A stretch of DNA of 12,834 nt. Source: Bacteroidales bacterium. Its GTDB lineage: Bacteria > Bacteroidota > Bacteroidia > Bacteroidales > SM23-62. The notes under the pieces were generated by a model that had not been told where the DNA came from, made no database searches, and saw only the letters and a list, made by a program, of their open reading frames with translations. The stretch's first letter is position 1, and each line of letters opens with the position of its first letter. Position numbers and translations under genes: made by a program. This document shows, piece after piece, positions 1 to 7,200 of this stretch. The stretch lies in assembly GCA_016783865.1 (NCBI GenBank), contig JADHVS010000126.1:1-12834 (forward strand), read 5' to 3'.

Positions 1-832
1 TATGGTCGGCCTGTTCAACAACTGGGCGGACCGGAGCAAAGACAAACACATCATCAAACCCTTTTCCGCCGGTGAGACTGCGCAGATGCTCCGATGGATT
101 TTCCTGGTTTCTTGTATTCACATAGAGTAACTCGATCCCTTGTTTTTTAGCTTCCTCCACACTGTGCACCCTGGCTGCCCGTTCCAGTCTTTTGTCATCG
201 ATGTCGGTTACGACCAGCAAGCCTGGTTTCCTGTCGCGGTGGATAGCATAATCTATGGCCCCAAGGCCCATGGGACCCACCCCGGCCAGAATAGCCATAT
301 TGCCACCTTCTTTAATGTCCATCTCATGAGCATAGATCTGGTACTTTGTATGATACTGTGCATGGAAGGCACCAATAATGCATGAAATAGGCTCTGAAAG
401 GGAGGCCAGAAAATAGTCATTACCCTTATAGGGAAGAAGGCAGTTCATCTCCATGACCTCGTTGGGTATGATTACATGGGTGGCATCACCGCCGATATAC
501 CGGAACGAGTAGCCTGGTGCATCGAGGCTGCCCTTATAATTCAATGCTGGCTGAATAGAGAATTTATCCCCGGGTTTAAACTGGTGCTTCCATTTTTCTC
601 CAACCTCTATCAGTACTCCGGCAAATTCATGTCCGAGGATGGTAGGATTGATGTGTACATCATTGGGAACCCGCGTATGGTCAGCACCCTGTTTGGTGGC
701 TTTGTATGATGACATGCATATGCTGTCGGACACCACGCGGGCTAAAATTTCATCCTCTTTTATTTCTGGTAATTCAAACTCCTCAAGCCTGAGATCGTTC
801 TTACCATAAATTCTTACGGCCTTGGTTTTCAT
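1..832 (-). CDS. sorE: L-sorbose-1-phosphate reductase-like zinc dehydrogenase (3' end cut)
   Basis: This is a medium-chain, zinc-dependent alcohol dehydrogenase; 277 residues are visible before the left window edge cuts it, against roughly 400 for the family. I translated it by hand from the ATG at 832. The GroES-like catalytic half carries the expected zinc ligands Cys39, His68 and Glu69 (GHEF). The structural-zinc cysteine cluster of ordinary alcohol dehydrogenases is absent. The Rossmann motif GVGPMGLGA lies at 184-192, and Asp210 after the next strand suggests NAD rather than NADP. The N-terminus (AVRIYGKNDLRLEEFELP) and the stretch around residues 96-110 (ALNYKGSLDAPGYSF) resemble SorE, which reduces L-sorbose 1-phosphate to D-glucitol 6-phosphate. 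The neighbouring SDR gene, predicted to oxidise D-glucitol 6-phosphate, supports that role. It could instead act on another polyol phosphate. The ATG follows the SDR stop by 117 bases. Confidence 0.8.
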   Translation of the reverse strand, partial: MKTKAVRIYGKNDLRLEEFELPEIKEDEILARVVSDSICMSSYKATKQGADHTRVPNDVHINPTILGHEFAGVLIEVGEKWKHQFKPGDKFSIQPALNYKGSLDAPGYSFRYIGGDATHVIIPNEVMEMNCLLPYKGNDYFLASLSEPISCIIGAFHAQYHTKYQIYAHEMDIKEGGNMAILAGVGPMGLGAIDYAIHRDRKPGLLVVTDIDDKRLERAARVHSVEEAKKQGIELLYVNTRNQENPSEHLRSLTGGKGFDDVFVFAPVRPVVEQADH

Positions 833-888
833 TTATAAGTATTGTGTTAGTTATCTTTGAGTTAAGGTATTGCCGGATTCCGGGCCAT

Positions 889-908
889 CCGTTGGCTTTG
901 GCCAGCGG
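889..908. repeat. GC-rich imperfect hairpin in the SDR-sorE spacer
   Basis: CCGTTGGC (889-896) and GCCAGCGG (901-908) form an 8-bp stem around a TTTG loop, with one imperfect pair at 892/905. On the plus strand that pair is a T-G wobble, while on the transcribed minus strand it is A-C, so it would fold less well in the operon mRNA. A second short palindrome, CCGGATTCCGG, lies just to its left. No T-run follows on either side. It is probably a decayed intergenic palindromic repeat rather than a terminator. Confidence 0.35.
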
Positions 909-922
909 CCACTGATTCCCTT

Positions 923-950
923 CACTCGTCACTCGTCACTCGTCACTCGT
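923..950. repeat. 7-base tandem repeat, four perfect copies
   Basis: Four uninterrupted copies of CACTCGT run from 923 to 950. On the coding (minus) strand they read GTGACGA-type units. The stop codon of the upstream SDR gene (TGA, 950-952) is formed at the junction of the repeat. Because each unit contains TGA and 7 is not divisible by 3, successive units place a stop in all three frames. The rest of the 117-base spacer holds a short GC-rich hairpin and an AT-rich leader before the sorE-like start. Confidence 0.9.
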
Positions 951-2074
951 CACCTTAACATGATCTGGCCACCGGTCACTGGCAATGCCTGTCCGGTTTC
1001 ATATTTCTGGTTGATAATATAATAGATGGCTGTCATCACATCCTCCACATGACATCCTCTATTCATCGGAACCAGACCTTCATAATGTTTTTTTACATCT
1101 TCGACGGTCTTCGCTCCGGGAACTTTTCCTGCTTTCAGGTATTGGACGAATAATCCGTTCTCAGGATCGGCCCATAAGGGTCCTTCAAAGAGATTTCCCG
1201 GACAGATAGCGTTAACCTTGATTTTATATTCAACCAGTTCCAGTGCAAATGACTGGGTCAGACCTATACCGCCGAATTTCGCACCTGCATAGGCAAAGTT
1301 CTTCTTACTTCCCTGAAGTCCCGATTTTGAATTTATCTGAATGACATCTGTGTAATAATCAGGATTATGCTGATGTTGCACTTTAAGTACTTCTGCAGCA
1401 TATTTAGTGCAAAAGAAAAAGGCATTGTAATTCACCACGGTCATCCTGTTAAATACCTCCGGCTCCATTTCATCCAGACTGCCTGCATGCAATATCCCGG
1501 CATTACTGATCAGAAGGTCTAATCCGCCAAAGTGTTTAACGGTTTGTAAAATCATGTTCTGAACAGATACGGGATCGGAAACATCTGTTCTGACATATAA
1601 GGTACGGTTTGAGTTTTTCTGATTATTCAACGAATCAGCTTTTTCTTTCCCGGCATTCTCGTTTAAATCGGCAATAATAACATTGGCTCCTGCTTTAAAA
1701 AGCTCTTCGGATATTCCGCCACCAAATCCCTGTGCACCTCCTGTGACGATGGCAATTTTATTGCTCAGCTTCCCGGTATTATCAGTTGATGAAAGATCAG
1801 CTACAGGTACGATTTTAATTTGTCCAATTTTCGTAATTGCAAGGAATTCAGGTAGTTTGGAGTATTCCTTTTTATACTTGTCGATTGAAGACTTACATGA
1901 AGAAATAATTCCGTCAACGGATCCATCATGGTCAACCGATACAGACTCATGCTGTATCTTTTTATCGTCGGTAAATTTCAGCAAACAAGGATTATTTCCT
2001 TCAGAAAGAATCATCCGCAAAGCCGGAATGATTTGTATCAGTTTTTCATTTTTTGAAAGGGATTCAGGATTCAC
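950..2074 (-). CDS. Sorbitol-6-phosphate 2-dehydrogenase-like SDR with extra N-terminal segment
   Basis: This is a 374-residue short-chain dehydrogenase. Residues about 105-374 form the SDR domain: cofactor motif TGGAQGFG at 111-118, NAG at 191-193, catalytic Ser249, Tyr262 and Lys266 (YAGAK), and the substrate-side motif PGNLFEGPLW at 292-301. That last motif resembles the GNLL-SP region of sorbitol-6-phosphate 2-dehydrogenases, which oxidise D-glucitol 6-phosphate to fructose 6-phosphate; the SorE-like gene next door fits this. Asp136 (IIADLNE) suggests NAD. Residues 1-104 are not part of a normal SDR of about 260 residues. Their pattern (KYKKEYSKLPEFLAITKIG) recalls the tail of the class II aldolase half of aldolase-SDR fusion proteins, so this may be a shortened fusion (inference). 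Translation starts at GTG 2074, because an in-frame stop lies 18 bases upstream and the next Met is residue 21. The stop codon merges into the 7-base tandem repeat. Confidence 0.82.
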   Translation of the reverse strand: MNPESLSKNEKLIQIIPALRMILSEGNNPCLLKFTDDKKIQHESVSVDHDGSVDGIISSCKSSIDKYKKEYSKLPEFLAITKIGQIKIVPVADLSSTDNTGKLSNKIAIVTGGAQGFGGGISEELFKAGANVIIADLNENAGKEKADSLNNQKNSNRTLYVRTDVSDPVSVQNMILQTVKHFGGLDLLISNAGILHAGSLDEMEPEVFNRMTVVNYNAFFFCTKYAAEVLKVQHQHNPDYYTDVIQINSKSGLQGSKKNFAYAGAKFGGIGLTQSFALELVEYKIKVNAICPGNLFEGPLWADPENGLFVQYLKAGKVPGAKTVEDVKKHYEGLVPMNRGCHVEDVMTAIYYIINQKYETGQALPVTGGQIMLR

Positions 2075-2115
2075 AAGAAAATATTTTAATTATTAAATTG
2101 GCCTTGTGTAACTTA

Positions 2116-2168
2116 CCATGACAACATTTTCATCATCTTTTGTGATAATAATGAAAATATTATCATGG
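2116..2168 (-). other. 18-bp RNA hairpin just after the PHP gene
   Basis: The arms are 2116-2133 and 2151-2168, separated by 17 bases. On the minus strand, the one transcribed here, all 18 positions pair, 16 Watson-Crick and two G-U. On the plus strand those two positions would be C-A mismatches. A further 3-bp stem (ATC/GAT) can form inside the loop. The hairpin begins 5 bases after the PHP stop codon and lies 41 bases before the SDR start. The stem is AT-rich and no U-tract follows, so it does not look like a classic intrinsic terminator. An mRNA end-protecting or attenuating structure, or an operator, are alternatives. Confidence 0.65.
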
Positions 2169-2173
2169 ACGTT

Positions 2174-3409
2174 TCATGCCTGTATAAATTTATCTATGAC
2201 AGCTTTTCCTATTTTGATGTATTCTTCTATCTGATCCTGCTTTGCTATTCCATCCAAATTGACATATCCTTCCTTCCCTTTAGCATGCAGGTACTGATGG
2301 GCAGCAATAACGCAAGCACCATCGTAAGATATTTTTTTCAATTCTTCATCCAGTTCTGCTCCATTGCGGGCAGTTATCTTCAGGGGTGTCATCACGGGTG
2401 TATTGTGTTCGGTCCCAAATGTGACAATGAATTTGTTCTCTTTGAAAAAGCTGACAAATTCTCTCAGTAACTCGATATCATTTCTTCCCGGGATAAGTTC
2501 AATACAATACACATTATTGGAAATCAATTCATTTAATAAAATCTGTTTGTCAGTCTCATATTCAGTACAATTCCCGTTCTCATCATCAAGCAGGACCGGA
2601 TAACATGGTATGCCGCCAGCGTTAAGAATAATTTCGATAATTTCAGGAATGGGTAAAAATGCCCTTTTATCTTCAGGTACAAATGCTTTGCCGCCTGCCT
2701 TCAACAGGTTTGATCTTATCTCATTTTCAAGTGCGGCCTCATCACTCAGGTCAGATTTGACTTCCTTCCCATCGAAGATCTTACTCAGGAACGTCCTGCG
2801 GTCTTCTGCCGATTGATATTTCTCAAAGACTTTCGACCGGATTGCCCTTGCGATATGACGCTCCCTAACCAGGTCTTTTGCGAATACCCTTTTTACTTCG
2901 GAATATTTGAGGGCCAGATCCTTTGATTCACTTTCAAGGACAGCACTGACCCTTTCAACCATTTCTTTCACCTGGATCTGGCTTTCATACTTCAGGTTCC
3001 TCAACATACAATCATAGGGTGATTCCAGCTCAAAGGGATAATCCAGGCCTTTACCGCAAAAATAGGTCCTCCCGGGATTATTGGGATCGTTTACCCGGAT
3101 GTCTTTTACCTGTTCCCTGGGTAATAGTCCGATGAATTCAATATTAAATAAAGGAAAGATCTTTGAAATTTTGCTCTGGTTGTAGAACGGAAGATACCCG
3201 TCGGACACATAAAAATCATTTATTCCAAGAACATCGATACCTTCCTCTTCAGCAAGTTTAAAAATTTCCGGTACGCTTTGAAAAGCACTGAAAGAATAGG
3301 GTGTGTGGAGATGGGCATTGACCTCACGAGTGTCACTTTTTCCCTGCTGCTCATGCCATTTTAATAACTCAACCTTGTCCGGAAGATCTTTTAATAAATA
3401 ATCGCTCAT
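2174..3409 (-). CDS. PHP-domain putative metal-dependent phosphoesterase
   Basis: This 411-residue cytoplasmic protein has no visible signal peptide or membrane segment. PHP motif I is clear: His33 and His35 in NAHLHTPYS. Motif II reads GINDFY at 62-67, with Asp65 kept but the usual His replaced by Phe66. A candidate acidic ligand is Glu91 (NIEF). A late motif GTEHNTP (332-338) offers Glu334 and His335 in place of the usual SDxH. Residues about 95-250 are a charged, largely helical insert that I do not recognise. PHP proteins hydrolyse phosphate esters using two or three metals; here the target may be a sugar phosphate, given the neighbours, but this is inference and the altered motif could change or abolish activity. 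The ATG at 3409 is preceded by an AT-rich leader with a candidate promoter, so the gene may have its own start site inside the cluster. Confidence 0.72.
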   Translation of the reverse strand: MSDYLLKDLPDKVELLKWHEQQGKSDTREVNAHLHTPYSFSAFQSVPEIFKLAEEEGIDVLGINDFYVSDGYLPFYNQSKISKIFPLFNIEFIGLLPREQVKDIRVNDPNNPGRTYFCGKGLDYPFELESPYDCMLRNLKYESQIQVKEMVERVSAVLESESKDLALKYSEVKRVFAKDLVRERHIARAIRSKVFEKYQSAEDRRTFLSKIFDGKEVKSDLSDEAALENEIRSNLLKAGGKAFVPEDKRAFLPIPEIIEIILNAGGIPCYPVLLDDENGNCTEYETDKQILLNELISNNVYCIELIPGRNDIELLREFVSFFKENKFIVTFGTEHNTPVMTPLKITARNGAELDEELKKISYDGACVIAAHQYLHAKGKEGYVNLDGIAKQDQIEEYIKIGKAVIDKFIQA

Positions 3410-3433
3410 TTATACATTTTAAAAATTATGAAA

Positions 3434-3464
3434 CAAAGATCGTAAAGAAATGAAAGTTCACAAA
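3434..3464 (-). promoter_or_regulatory. Candidate Bacteroidota-type promoter for the PHP gene
   Basis: On the minus strand a TTTG box (3461-3464) is followed after exactly 19 bases by GATCTTTG (3434-3441). The Bacteroidota housekeeping consensus is TTTG, about 19 bases, then TAnnTTTG; here only the first T of the downstream box differs. Transcription would begin about 15-20 bases before the ATG at 3409. The 67-base gap between the aldo/keto reductase and this gene is consistent with an internal promoter. The call rests on pattern only. Confidence 0.4.
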
Positions 3465-3476
3465 TCAAAGTTCTTT

Positions 3477-4472
3477 CTAAGTTAGGTCCAGATACAGTTC
3501 ATCTAACTTACGATTTATACTGATCATTTCTTCGTGGGACAGGGAAAAATCAATTGCTCCGCAATTTTCCTCAACCTGTTTCATATTTCTTGCACCAGCC
3601 AGGACAGTTGTAATTCCTGGCATTTGTAAGGTCCATCTCAATACCAGTTGTGCAAGCGAAACATTATGGTTTTGGGCAATCGGACGAATAGAATCCAGGA
3701 ACTGGTTTGTTCTGGTAATATTAGCATCTTTATAATAAGGTGTAGCAGGCCTGGTATCCCCATCGTTAAAGGCATGTCCCTCCTGAAATTTGCCGGTCAG
3801 CAAGCCTCTCTGAAGCGGGCTGTAGGGAAGGATGGCTTTATTGTTTTCAAGGCAATAGGGAACCAGATCAGTTTCAATGTCCCTTCTCAACATGCTGTAT
3901 GGAACCTGGTTGGAGGCCAGGGCAACCACTTTTTCTGCCCTTTTCATATCATCAACGGAATAATTACAAACCCCGGCTGCCCTTATTTTCCCCAGCTTGA
4001 TTAGTGAAGCAACCGCTTCCATAGTTTCTTCAACCGGCGTTGTGGGGTCGGCCCAATGGATCTGAAGCAAGTCGATATGATCAGTGCCCAATCGCTTCAG
4101 GCTTTTATCACATTCATCAATAACACTTTGCTTGCCAGCATATCTGTAAACAGCAGCAGGATTACCTTCAATATCATGCGTGTCGAAATAGAACTGTCCC
4201 ACCTGTCTGTCCCAGATTAATCCAAATTTGGTGAGTATCTGAACCTGGTCTCTAATGCCTGAAATGGCTTCACCTACAATTTCTTCACTGAGGCCAAATC
4301 CATAAACTGGTGCTGTATCGATAGTTGTGATCCCAAGATCTATGGATTTCCGGATGGCTTGCAGCGCATCACTCTTGTCTGCGCCTCCCCACATCCAGCC
4401 CCCAATGGCCCACGCTCCGAATGTTAACGGGGTAACCTTAACATCGCTGTTTCCAAGTGACCTGTATTCCAT
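3477..4472 (-). CDS. Aldo/keto reductase, YhdN/AKR11-like
   Basis: This is a complete 331-residue aldo/keto reductase of the (beta/alpha)8 fold, close to the usual length. The catalytic tetrad is visible: Asp52, Tyr57 (TAPVYGFG), Lys82 (LTKFG) and His139 (LLQIHW). The sequence around 15-70 (FGAWAIGGWMWGG, then IDTAPVYGFGLSEEIVGEAI) resembles Bacillus YhdN (AKR11 group), which reduces aldehydes with NADPH. The cofactor-binding end is at about 290-315 (VLAGARNMKQVEEN). A natural job here would be interconverting a sugar aldehyde or ketose and a polyol, but the substrate is not evident. The start codon lies 1 base after the stop of the upstream HAD gene (TAATATG), so the two are almost certainly cotranscribed and may be translationally coupled. 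Confidence 0.85.
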   Translation of the reverse strand: MEYRSLGNSDVKVTPLTFGAWAIGGWMWGGADKSDALQAIRKSIDLGITTIDTAPVYGFGLSEEIVGEAISGIRDQVQILTKFGLIWDRQVGQFYFDTHDIEGNPAAVYRYAGKQSVIDECDKSLKRLGTDHIDLLQIHWADPTTPVEETMEAVASLIKLGKIRAAGVCNYSVDDMKRAEKVVALASNQVPYSMLRRDIETDLVPYCLENNKAILPYSPLQRGLLTGKFQEGHAFNDGDTRPATPYYKDANITRTNQFLDSIRPIAQNHNVSLAQLVLRWTLQMPGITTVLAGARNMKQVEENCGAIDFSLSHEEMISINRKLDELYLDLT

Positions 4473-4473
4473 A

Positions 4474-5115
4474 TTAGAAAATATTTAATTTTATACTTTC
4501 CTCAAGGTCTTTGGCGATCCAGTCGGCTTCCTGTAATTCTTCAGGCGGGAAGCTTGTGGTTACTGCCAGGCATTTCATGCCGGCAGATTTTGCTGCCTTA
4601 ATGCCGTTAGGCGCATCCTCAACTACCAGGCATTCACCGGGGTGCACATTCAGTAACCTGGCCGCCTTAAGGTATATATCCGGAAAGGGTTTTTTACGTT
4701 CAATTTCCAGTCCGTTAACTGTTGTATCAAATGACGCGGATGGAATGCCAATTTCTCTCAGGTTGACCTCCATTTTTACTTCATCTGCGCTGGTGGCTAC
4801 AGCAATTTTCAGTCCTGAGTCTTTACAGAGATTAATAAAATCAAGCACTCCATTCAGTGGTTCTAACTTATCTGCCACGATACCGGCATATATTTCATAT
4901 GTCCGTGCCTTATCCTGTTCAAGGTTGAGGGGATGATCATATTTTTCTGCAACCCCGCCAATGTACCTGTTTTCGCCTGCTCCCACAAAGGGAATAAAAT
5001 CTTCCGGTTCCACGGTCAGGCCTTTTTCTCTGAACATTTCTATGGCAGCCTGGCATATATATTCTTCAGAATCTACCAGGACGCCATCCATGTCGAAAAG
5101 TACGGCTTTTATCAT
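4474..5115 (-). CDS. HAD-IA family phosphatase/phosphoglucomutase-like
   Basis: This is a 213-residue HAD superfamily enzyme with a C1 (helical) cap. Motif I is DMDG with nucleophile Asp8 and acid/base Asp10 (FDMDGVLVDSE). Motif II is Thr108-Ser109 (VATSA), motif III the Lys pair 141-142 (RKKPFPDIY), and motif IV Glu166-Asp167 (VVEDAPNGIKAA). The family includes beta-phosphoglucomutase, sugar-phosphate phosphatases and phosphoglycolate phosphatase; the sequence does not decide among them. I chose the ATG at 5115 because it places motif I at the normal distance from the N-terminus. The open frame extends to 5247, but the extra 44 residues overlap the upstream HAD gene and look nothing like a HAD. 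The gap to the upstream gene is 32 bases, and the downstream reductase starts 1 base after the stop. It probably dephosphorylates or isomerises a sugar phosphate of this pathway. Confidence 0.85.
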   Translation of the reverse strand: MIKAVLFDMDGVLVDSEEYICQAAIEMFREKGLTVEPEDFIPFVGAGENRYIGGVAEKYDHPLNLEQDKARTYEIYAGIVADKLEPLNGVLDFINLCKDSGLKIAVATSADEVKMEVNLREIGIPSASFDTTVNGLEIERKKPFPDIYLKAARLLNVHPGECLVVEDAPNGIKAAKSAGMKCLAVTTSFPPEELQEADWIAKDLEESIKLNIF

Positions 5116-5147
5116 GTTGCAGGTTGGGGTGTGCAAAGGGGTGCGGG

Positions 5148-5933
5148 TTATGCTACTATATCGGCTACGCCATTTAATACAATATGAGGCTGGTAGGCGA
5201 ATGTTTCCATCATTTCCATGGTGGTGATACCACTTAAAACCAGGCATGTATCAATTTCAGATTCAATACCGGCTATTATATCCGTGTCCATTCGATCGCC
5301 AATAATAATGGACTCTTCCCTTGTGCATTTAATTTTTTTAAGTGCATTCCTCATCATGAGCGGATTGGGCTTACCTACAAAATAGGCACTACGCCCGGTT
5401 GCCAGTTCGATAGGAGCGATCAGCGCTTTTGTGGCGGGAGCAATTCCATTTTCGATCGGTCCGGTCAGATCAGGATTCGCCCCAATTAACTTTGCTCCTT
5501 TAATAACAAGGTTAACAGCATGTTCAATTTTTTCGTAGTTGTACGTTCTGGATTCGCCCATGACAACATAATCGGGATCCACATTATTCATGGTATATCC
5601 AACATTATACAGGGCATTGATCAAACCAGCCTCACCAATGATATAAGCACTTCCTTTCGGTTTCTGACTGGCAAGAAACATGGCTGTGGCCAATGCACTG
5701 GTATAAAAAACTTCCGTACCCACTTCAATTCCAAGGCGGTTTAGTTTCTCTTTCAGTTCTTTCGGCGTCCTCTCACTGGAATTGGTCAGAAAGACAAATT
5801 TCTTCTTATTGTCCTTCAGCCATTGGATAAATTTCCTGACACCAGGCAAGAGCTTGTTCCCGTGATAAATGACGCCATCCATATCGATTATAAAACCATT
5901 CTTTTTAAGTATATCTTCAATGGTAAGCTTCAT
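5148..5933 (-). CDS. HAD-IIA (NagD-like) sugar/nucleotide phosphatase
   Basis: This is a 261-residue HAD phosphatase with the C2 (alpha/beta) cap typical of NagD and p-nitrophenyl phosphatases, at normal family length. Motif I has Asp17 and Asp19 in IDMDGVIYHG, motif II is TNSS at 50-53, motif III Lys188 in VGKPNP, and motif IV GDRMDTD at 212-218. The cap lies roughly between residues 80 and 180. NagD-like enzymes dephosphorylate nucleotides and small sugar phosphates; the sugar-phosphate neighbours suggest the latter role, perhaps clearing a toxic or dead-end intermediate (inference). It starts 31 bases after the mtlD stop and is followed after 32 bases by a second HAD of the other cap class, so it is likely part of the same transcript. 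Confidence 0.87.
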   Translation of the reverse strand: MKLTIEDILKKNGFIIDMDGVIYHGNKLLPGVRKFIQWLKDNKKKFVFLTNSSERTPKELKEKLNRLGIEVGTEVFYTSALATAMFLASQKPKGSAYIIGEAGLINALYNVGYTMNNVDPDYVVMGESRTYNYEKIEHAVNLVIKGAKLIGANPDLTGPIENGIAPATKALIAPIELATGRSAYFVGKPNPLMMRNALKKIKCTREESIIIGDRMDTDIIAGIESEIDTCLVLSGITTMEMMETFAYQPHIVLNGVADIVA

Positions 5934-5964
5934 CGTATTCTATTTGCTCGTAATTAATTGGTTA

Positions 5965-7179
5965 TCAGTATATTTTGACAGCCGGATTAACCGTCTGGTT
6001 TATTTTGATACAATATTCTTTTGCTCTCTTAAACAGATCCTGGTGCAAAAACGGGTCAAATTTGCAAATTCTTATCAGTAAACCATCGATTTCGGGTATA
6101 AAGTTATTGTAAAATTCAATATCATTCGGGTGCATGTTACCATACTCATCAGTGGCCCTGAAATAAAAACCTGATACAAGTGCATACAATATTTTATCAA
6201 CAGGAAGATTCAATGAAACGCCTTCCCTTATGGGGGTGGCCAGCCTGTCATCGTGAGCCAGTTTTCTCCGGAGGTCGGATCCGACACGGAACACACTGTC
6301 TCTAAGTGCTGCATTTTTGAAGCGATCCAACAGATCATCGATATGCTCTGTGAGGTCTTCCCGGGTAAATTCTTCGGGATACATTCGCATGAGTATCCGG
6401 GCAGATTCTTCCATGGTTAACCTGACCTGCTCCAGGATTGATTTATCCGATAACACTTCGTACAGGTATACCTTATCGGGATGATGAAGATACCCCAGGA
6501 AAGCTACTGCCGCATGTCCCAGGTTATGGATAAATGATTTCCTGTCGACCCAGGCCCGGATATTGTCTTTTGGTGCCAGCCATGGGATATCCGGAACCGG
6601 ATTCCTGAATCCCTTCTTGTCTAAAATAAGGGTATTATAGGGTTCTGCAAATATCTGCAGCGGATCAGAGGCCAGGGTATCAGGGCTCATAATCGGGACC
6701 ATTTTTCCGATACTTGTTTCGATTAAACCAATGTATTCATCGACCGGAAAGGTTTTTCCAAGTAGTTCCCTGAATCTTACGGACATAGACTCTGCTGCAT
6801 TCCGCATGTTTTCGGCAATGATTATATCGACCGGATGACCGGGATGCCGGATATACCTTTTTCTGATTCCTTCAGACAGTACCTCAAGGGTGTTCATGAG
6901 TCCTGCTTTACCTACAGATACTGCAACCAGGTCAGTGCTGATAAGTTCGTCAGACAGGATTGCTTTTTCACTGAAATGAATAGCCCTGGTGTTTTGAATC
7001 AGCAACTCCTCTTCCACAGGTCCTTTGATGATGACCCTGTATTCCTTTTTTTTATTGATCAGATCGATAAGATCTTGCTGAATATCAACAAAAACAGTTT
7101 CATATCCGGATCTGCCAAAAATCTGTCCGATAAAAGACCGGCCAATTTTACCGGCACCGAATATGATTATTTTTTTCAC
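5965..7179 (-). CDS. mtlD: Mannitol-1-phosphate 5-dehydrogenase family
   Basis: This is a 404-residue polyol-specific long-chain dehydrogenase, slightly longer than the usual 380 or so. The NAD-binding motif GAGKIGRSFIG is at 8-18, with Asp32 at the end of the second strand favouring NAD. The catalytic signature K-x4-N-x2-H is intact: Lys214, Asn219 and His222 in RKSFIHNLGH. Further family marks are LRDSVFRV (292-299) and RRKLAHDDRL (304-313). The family oxidises D-mannitol 1-phosphate to fructose 6-phosphate; related branches use tagaturonate or fructuronate, but the short size and motif spacing point to MtlD. Translation starts at GTG 7179: there is no in-frame ATG upstream and the Rossmann motif would be lost with a later start. 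The start lies 21 bases from a palindromic repeat element. The next gene begins 31 bases after the stop. No PTS mannitol transporter is visible, so the phosphorylated substrate must be made otherwise. Confidence 0.87.
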   Translation of the reverse strand: MKKIIIFGAGKIGRSFIGQIFGRSGYETVFVDIQQDLIDLINKKKEYRVIIKGPVEEELLIQNTRAIHFSEKAILSDELISTDLVAVSVGKAGLMNTLEVLSEGIRKRYIRHPGHPVDIIIAENMRNAAESMSVRFRELLGKTFPVDEYIGLIETSIGKMVPIMSPDTLASDPLQIFAEPYNTLILDKKGFRNPVPDIPWLAPKDNIRAWVDRKSFIHNLGHAAVAFLGYLHHPDKVYLYEVLSDKSILEQVRLTMEESARILMRMYPEEFTREDLTEHIDDLLDRFKNAALRDSVFRVGSDLRRKLAHDDRLATPIREGVSLNLPVDKILYALVSGFYFRATDEYGNMHPNDIEFYNNFIPEIDGLLIRICKFDPFLHQDLFKRAKEYCIKINQTVNPAVKIY

Positions 7180-7200
7180 AGGACTTGTTTCTTGTGTGTT

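Noticed and set aside
140..709. Two plus-strand open frames at the left end
   Set aside because: The minus strand here encodes a continuous zinc dehydrogenase with catalytic Cys, His-Glu and Rossmann motif; the plus-strand frames are shadows.
833..922. A terminator after the SDR gene
   Set aside because: The hairpins in this spacer are short, one carries an A-C mismatch on the transcribed strand, and none is followed by a U-run.
3406..3417. A three-codon leader frame (ATG TAT AAA TGA) overlapping the PHP start codon
   Set aside because: It could couple translation, but such a short frame in AT-rich leader sequence is easily chance and it has no supporting ribosome-binding site.
5116..5247. 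An N-terminal extension of the HAD-IA gene starting at 5247
   Set aside because: It overlaps the upstream HAD gene by about 100 bases in another frame, the residues do not resemble a HAD, and the ATG at 5115 puts the DMDG motif where it belongs.
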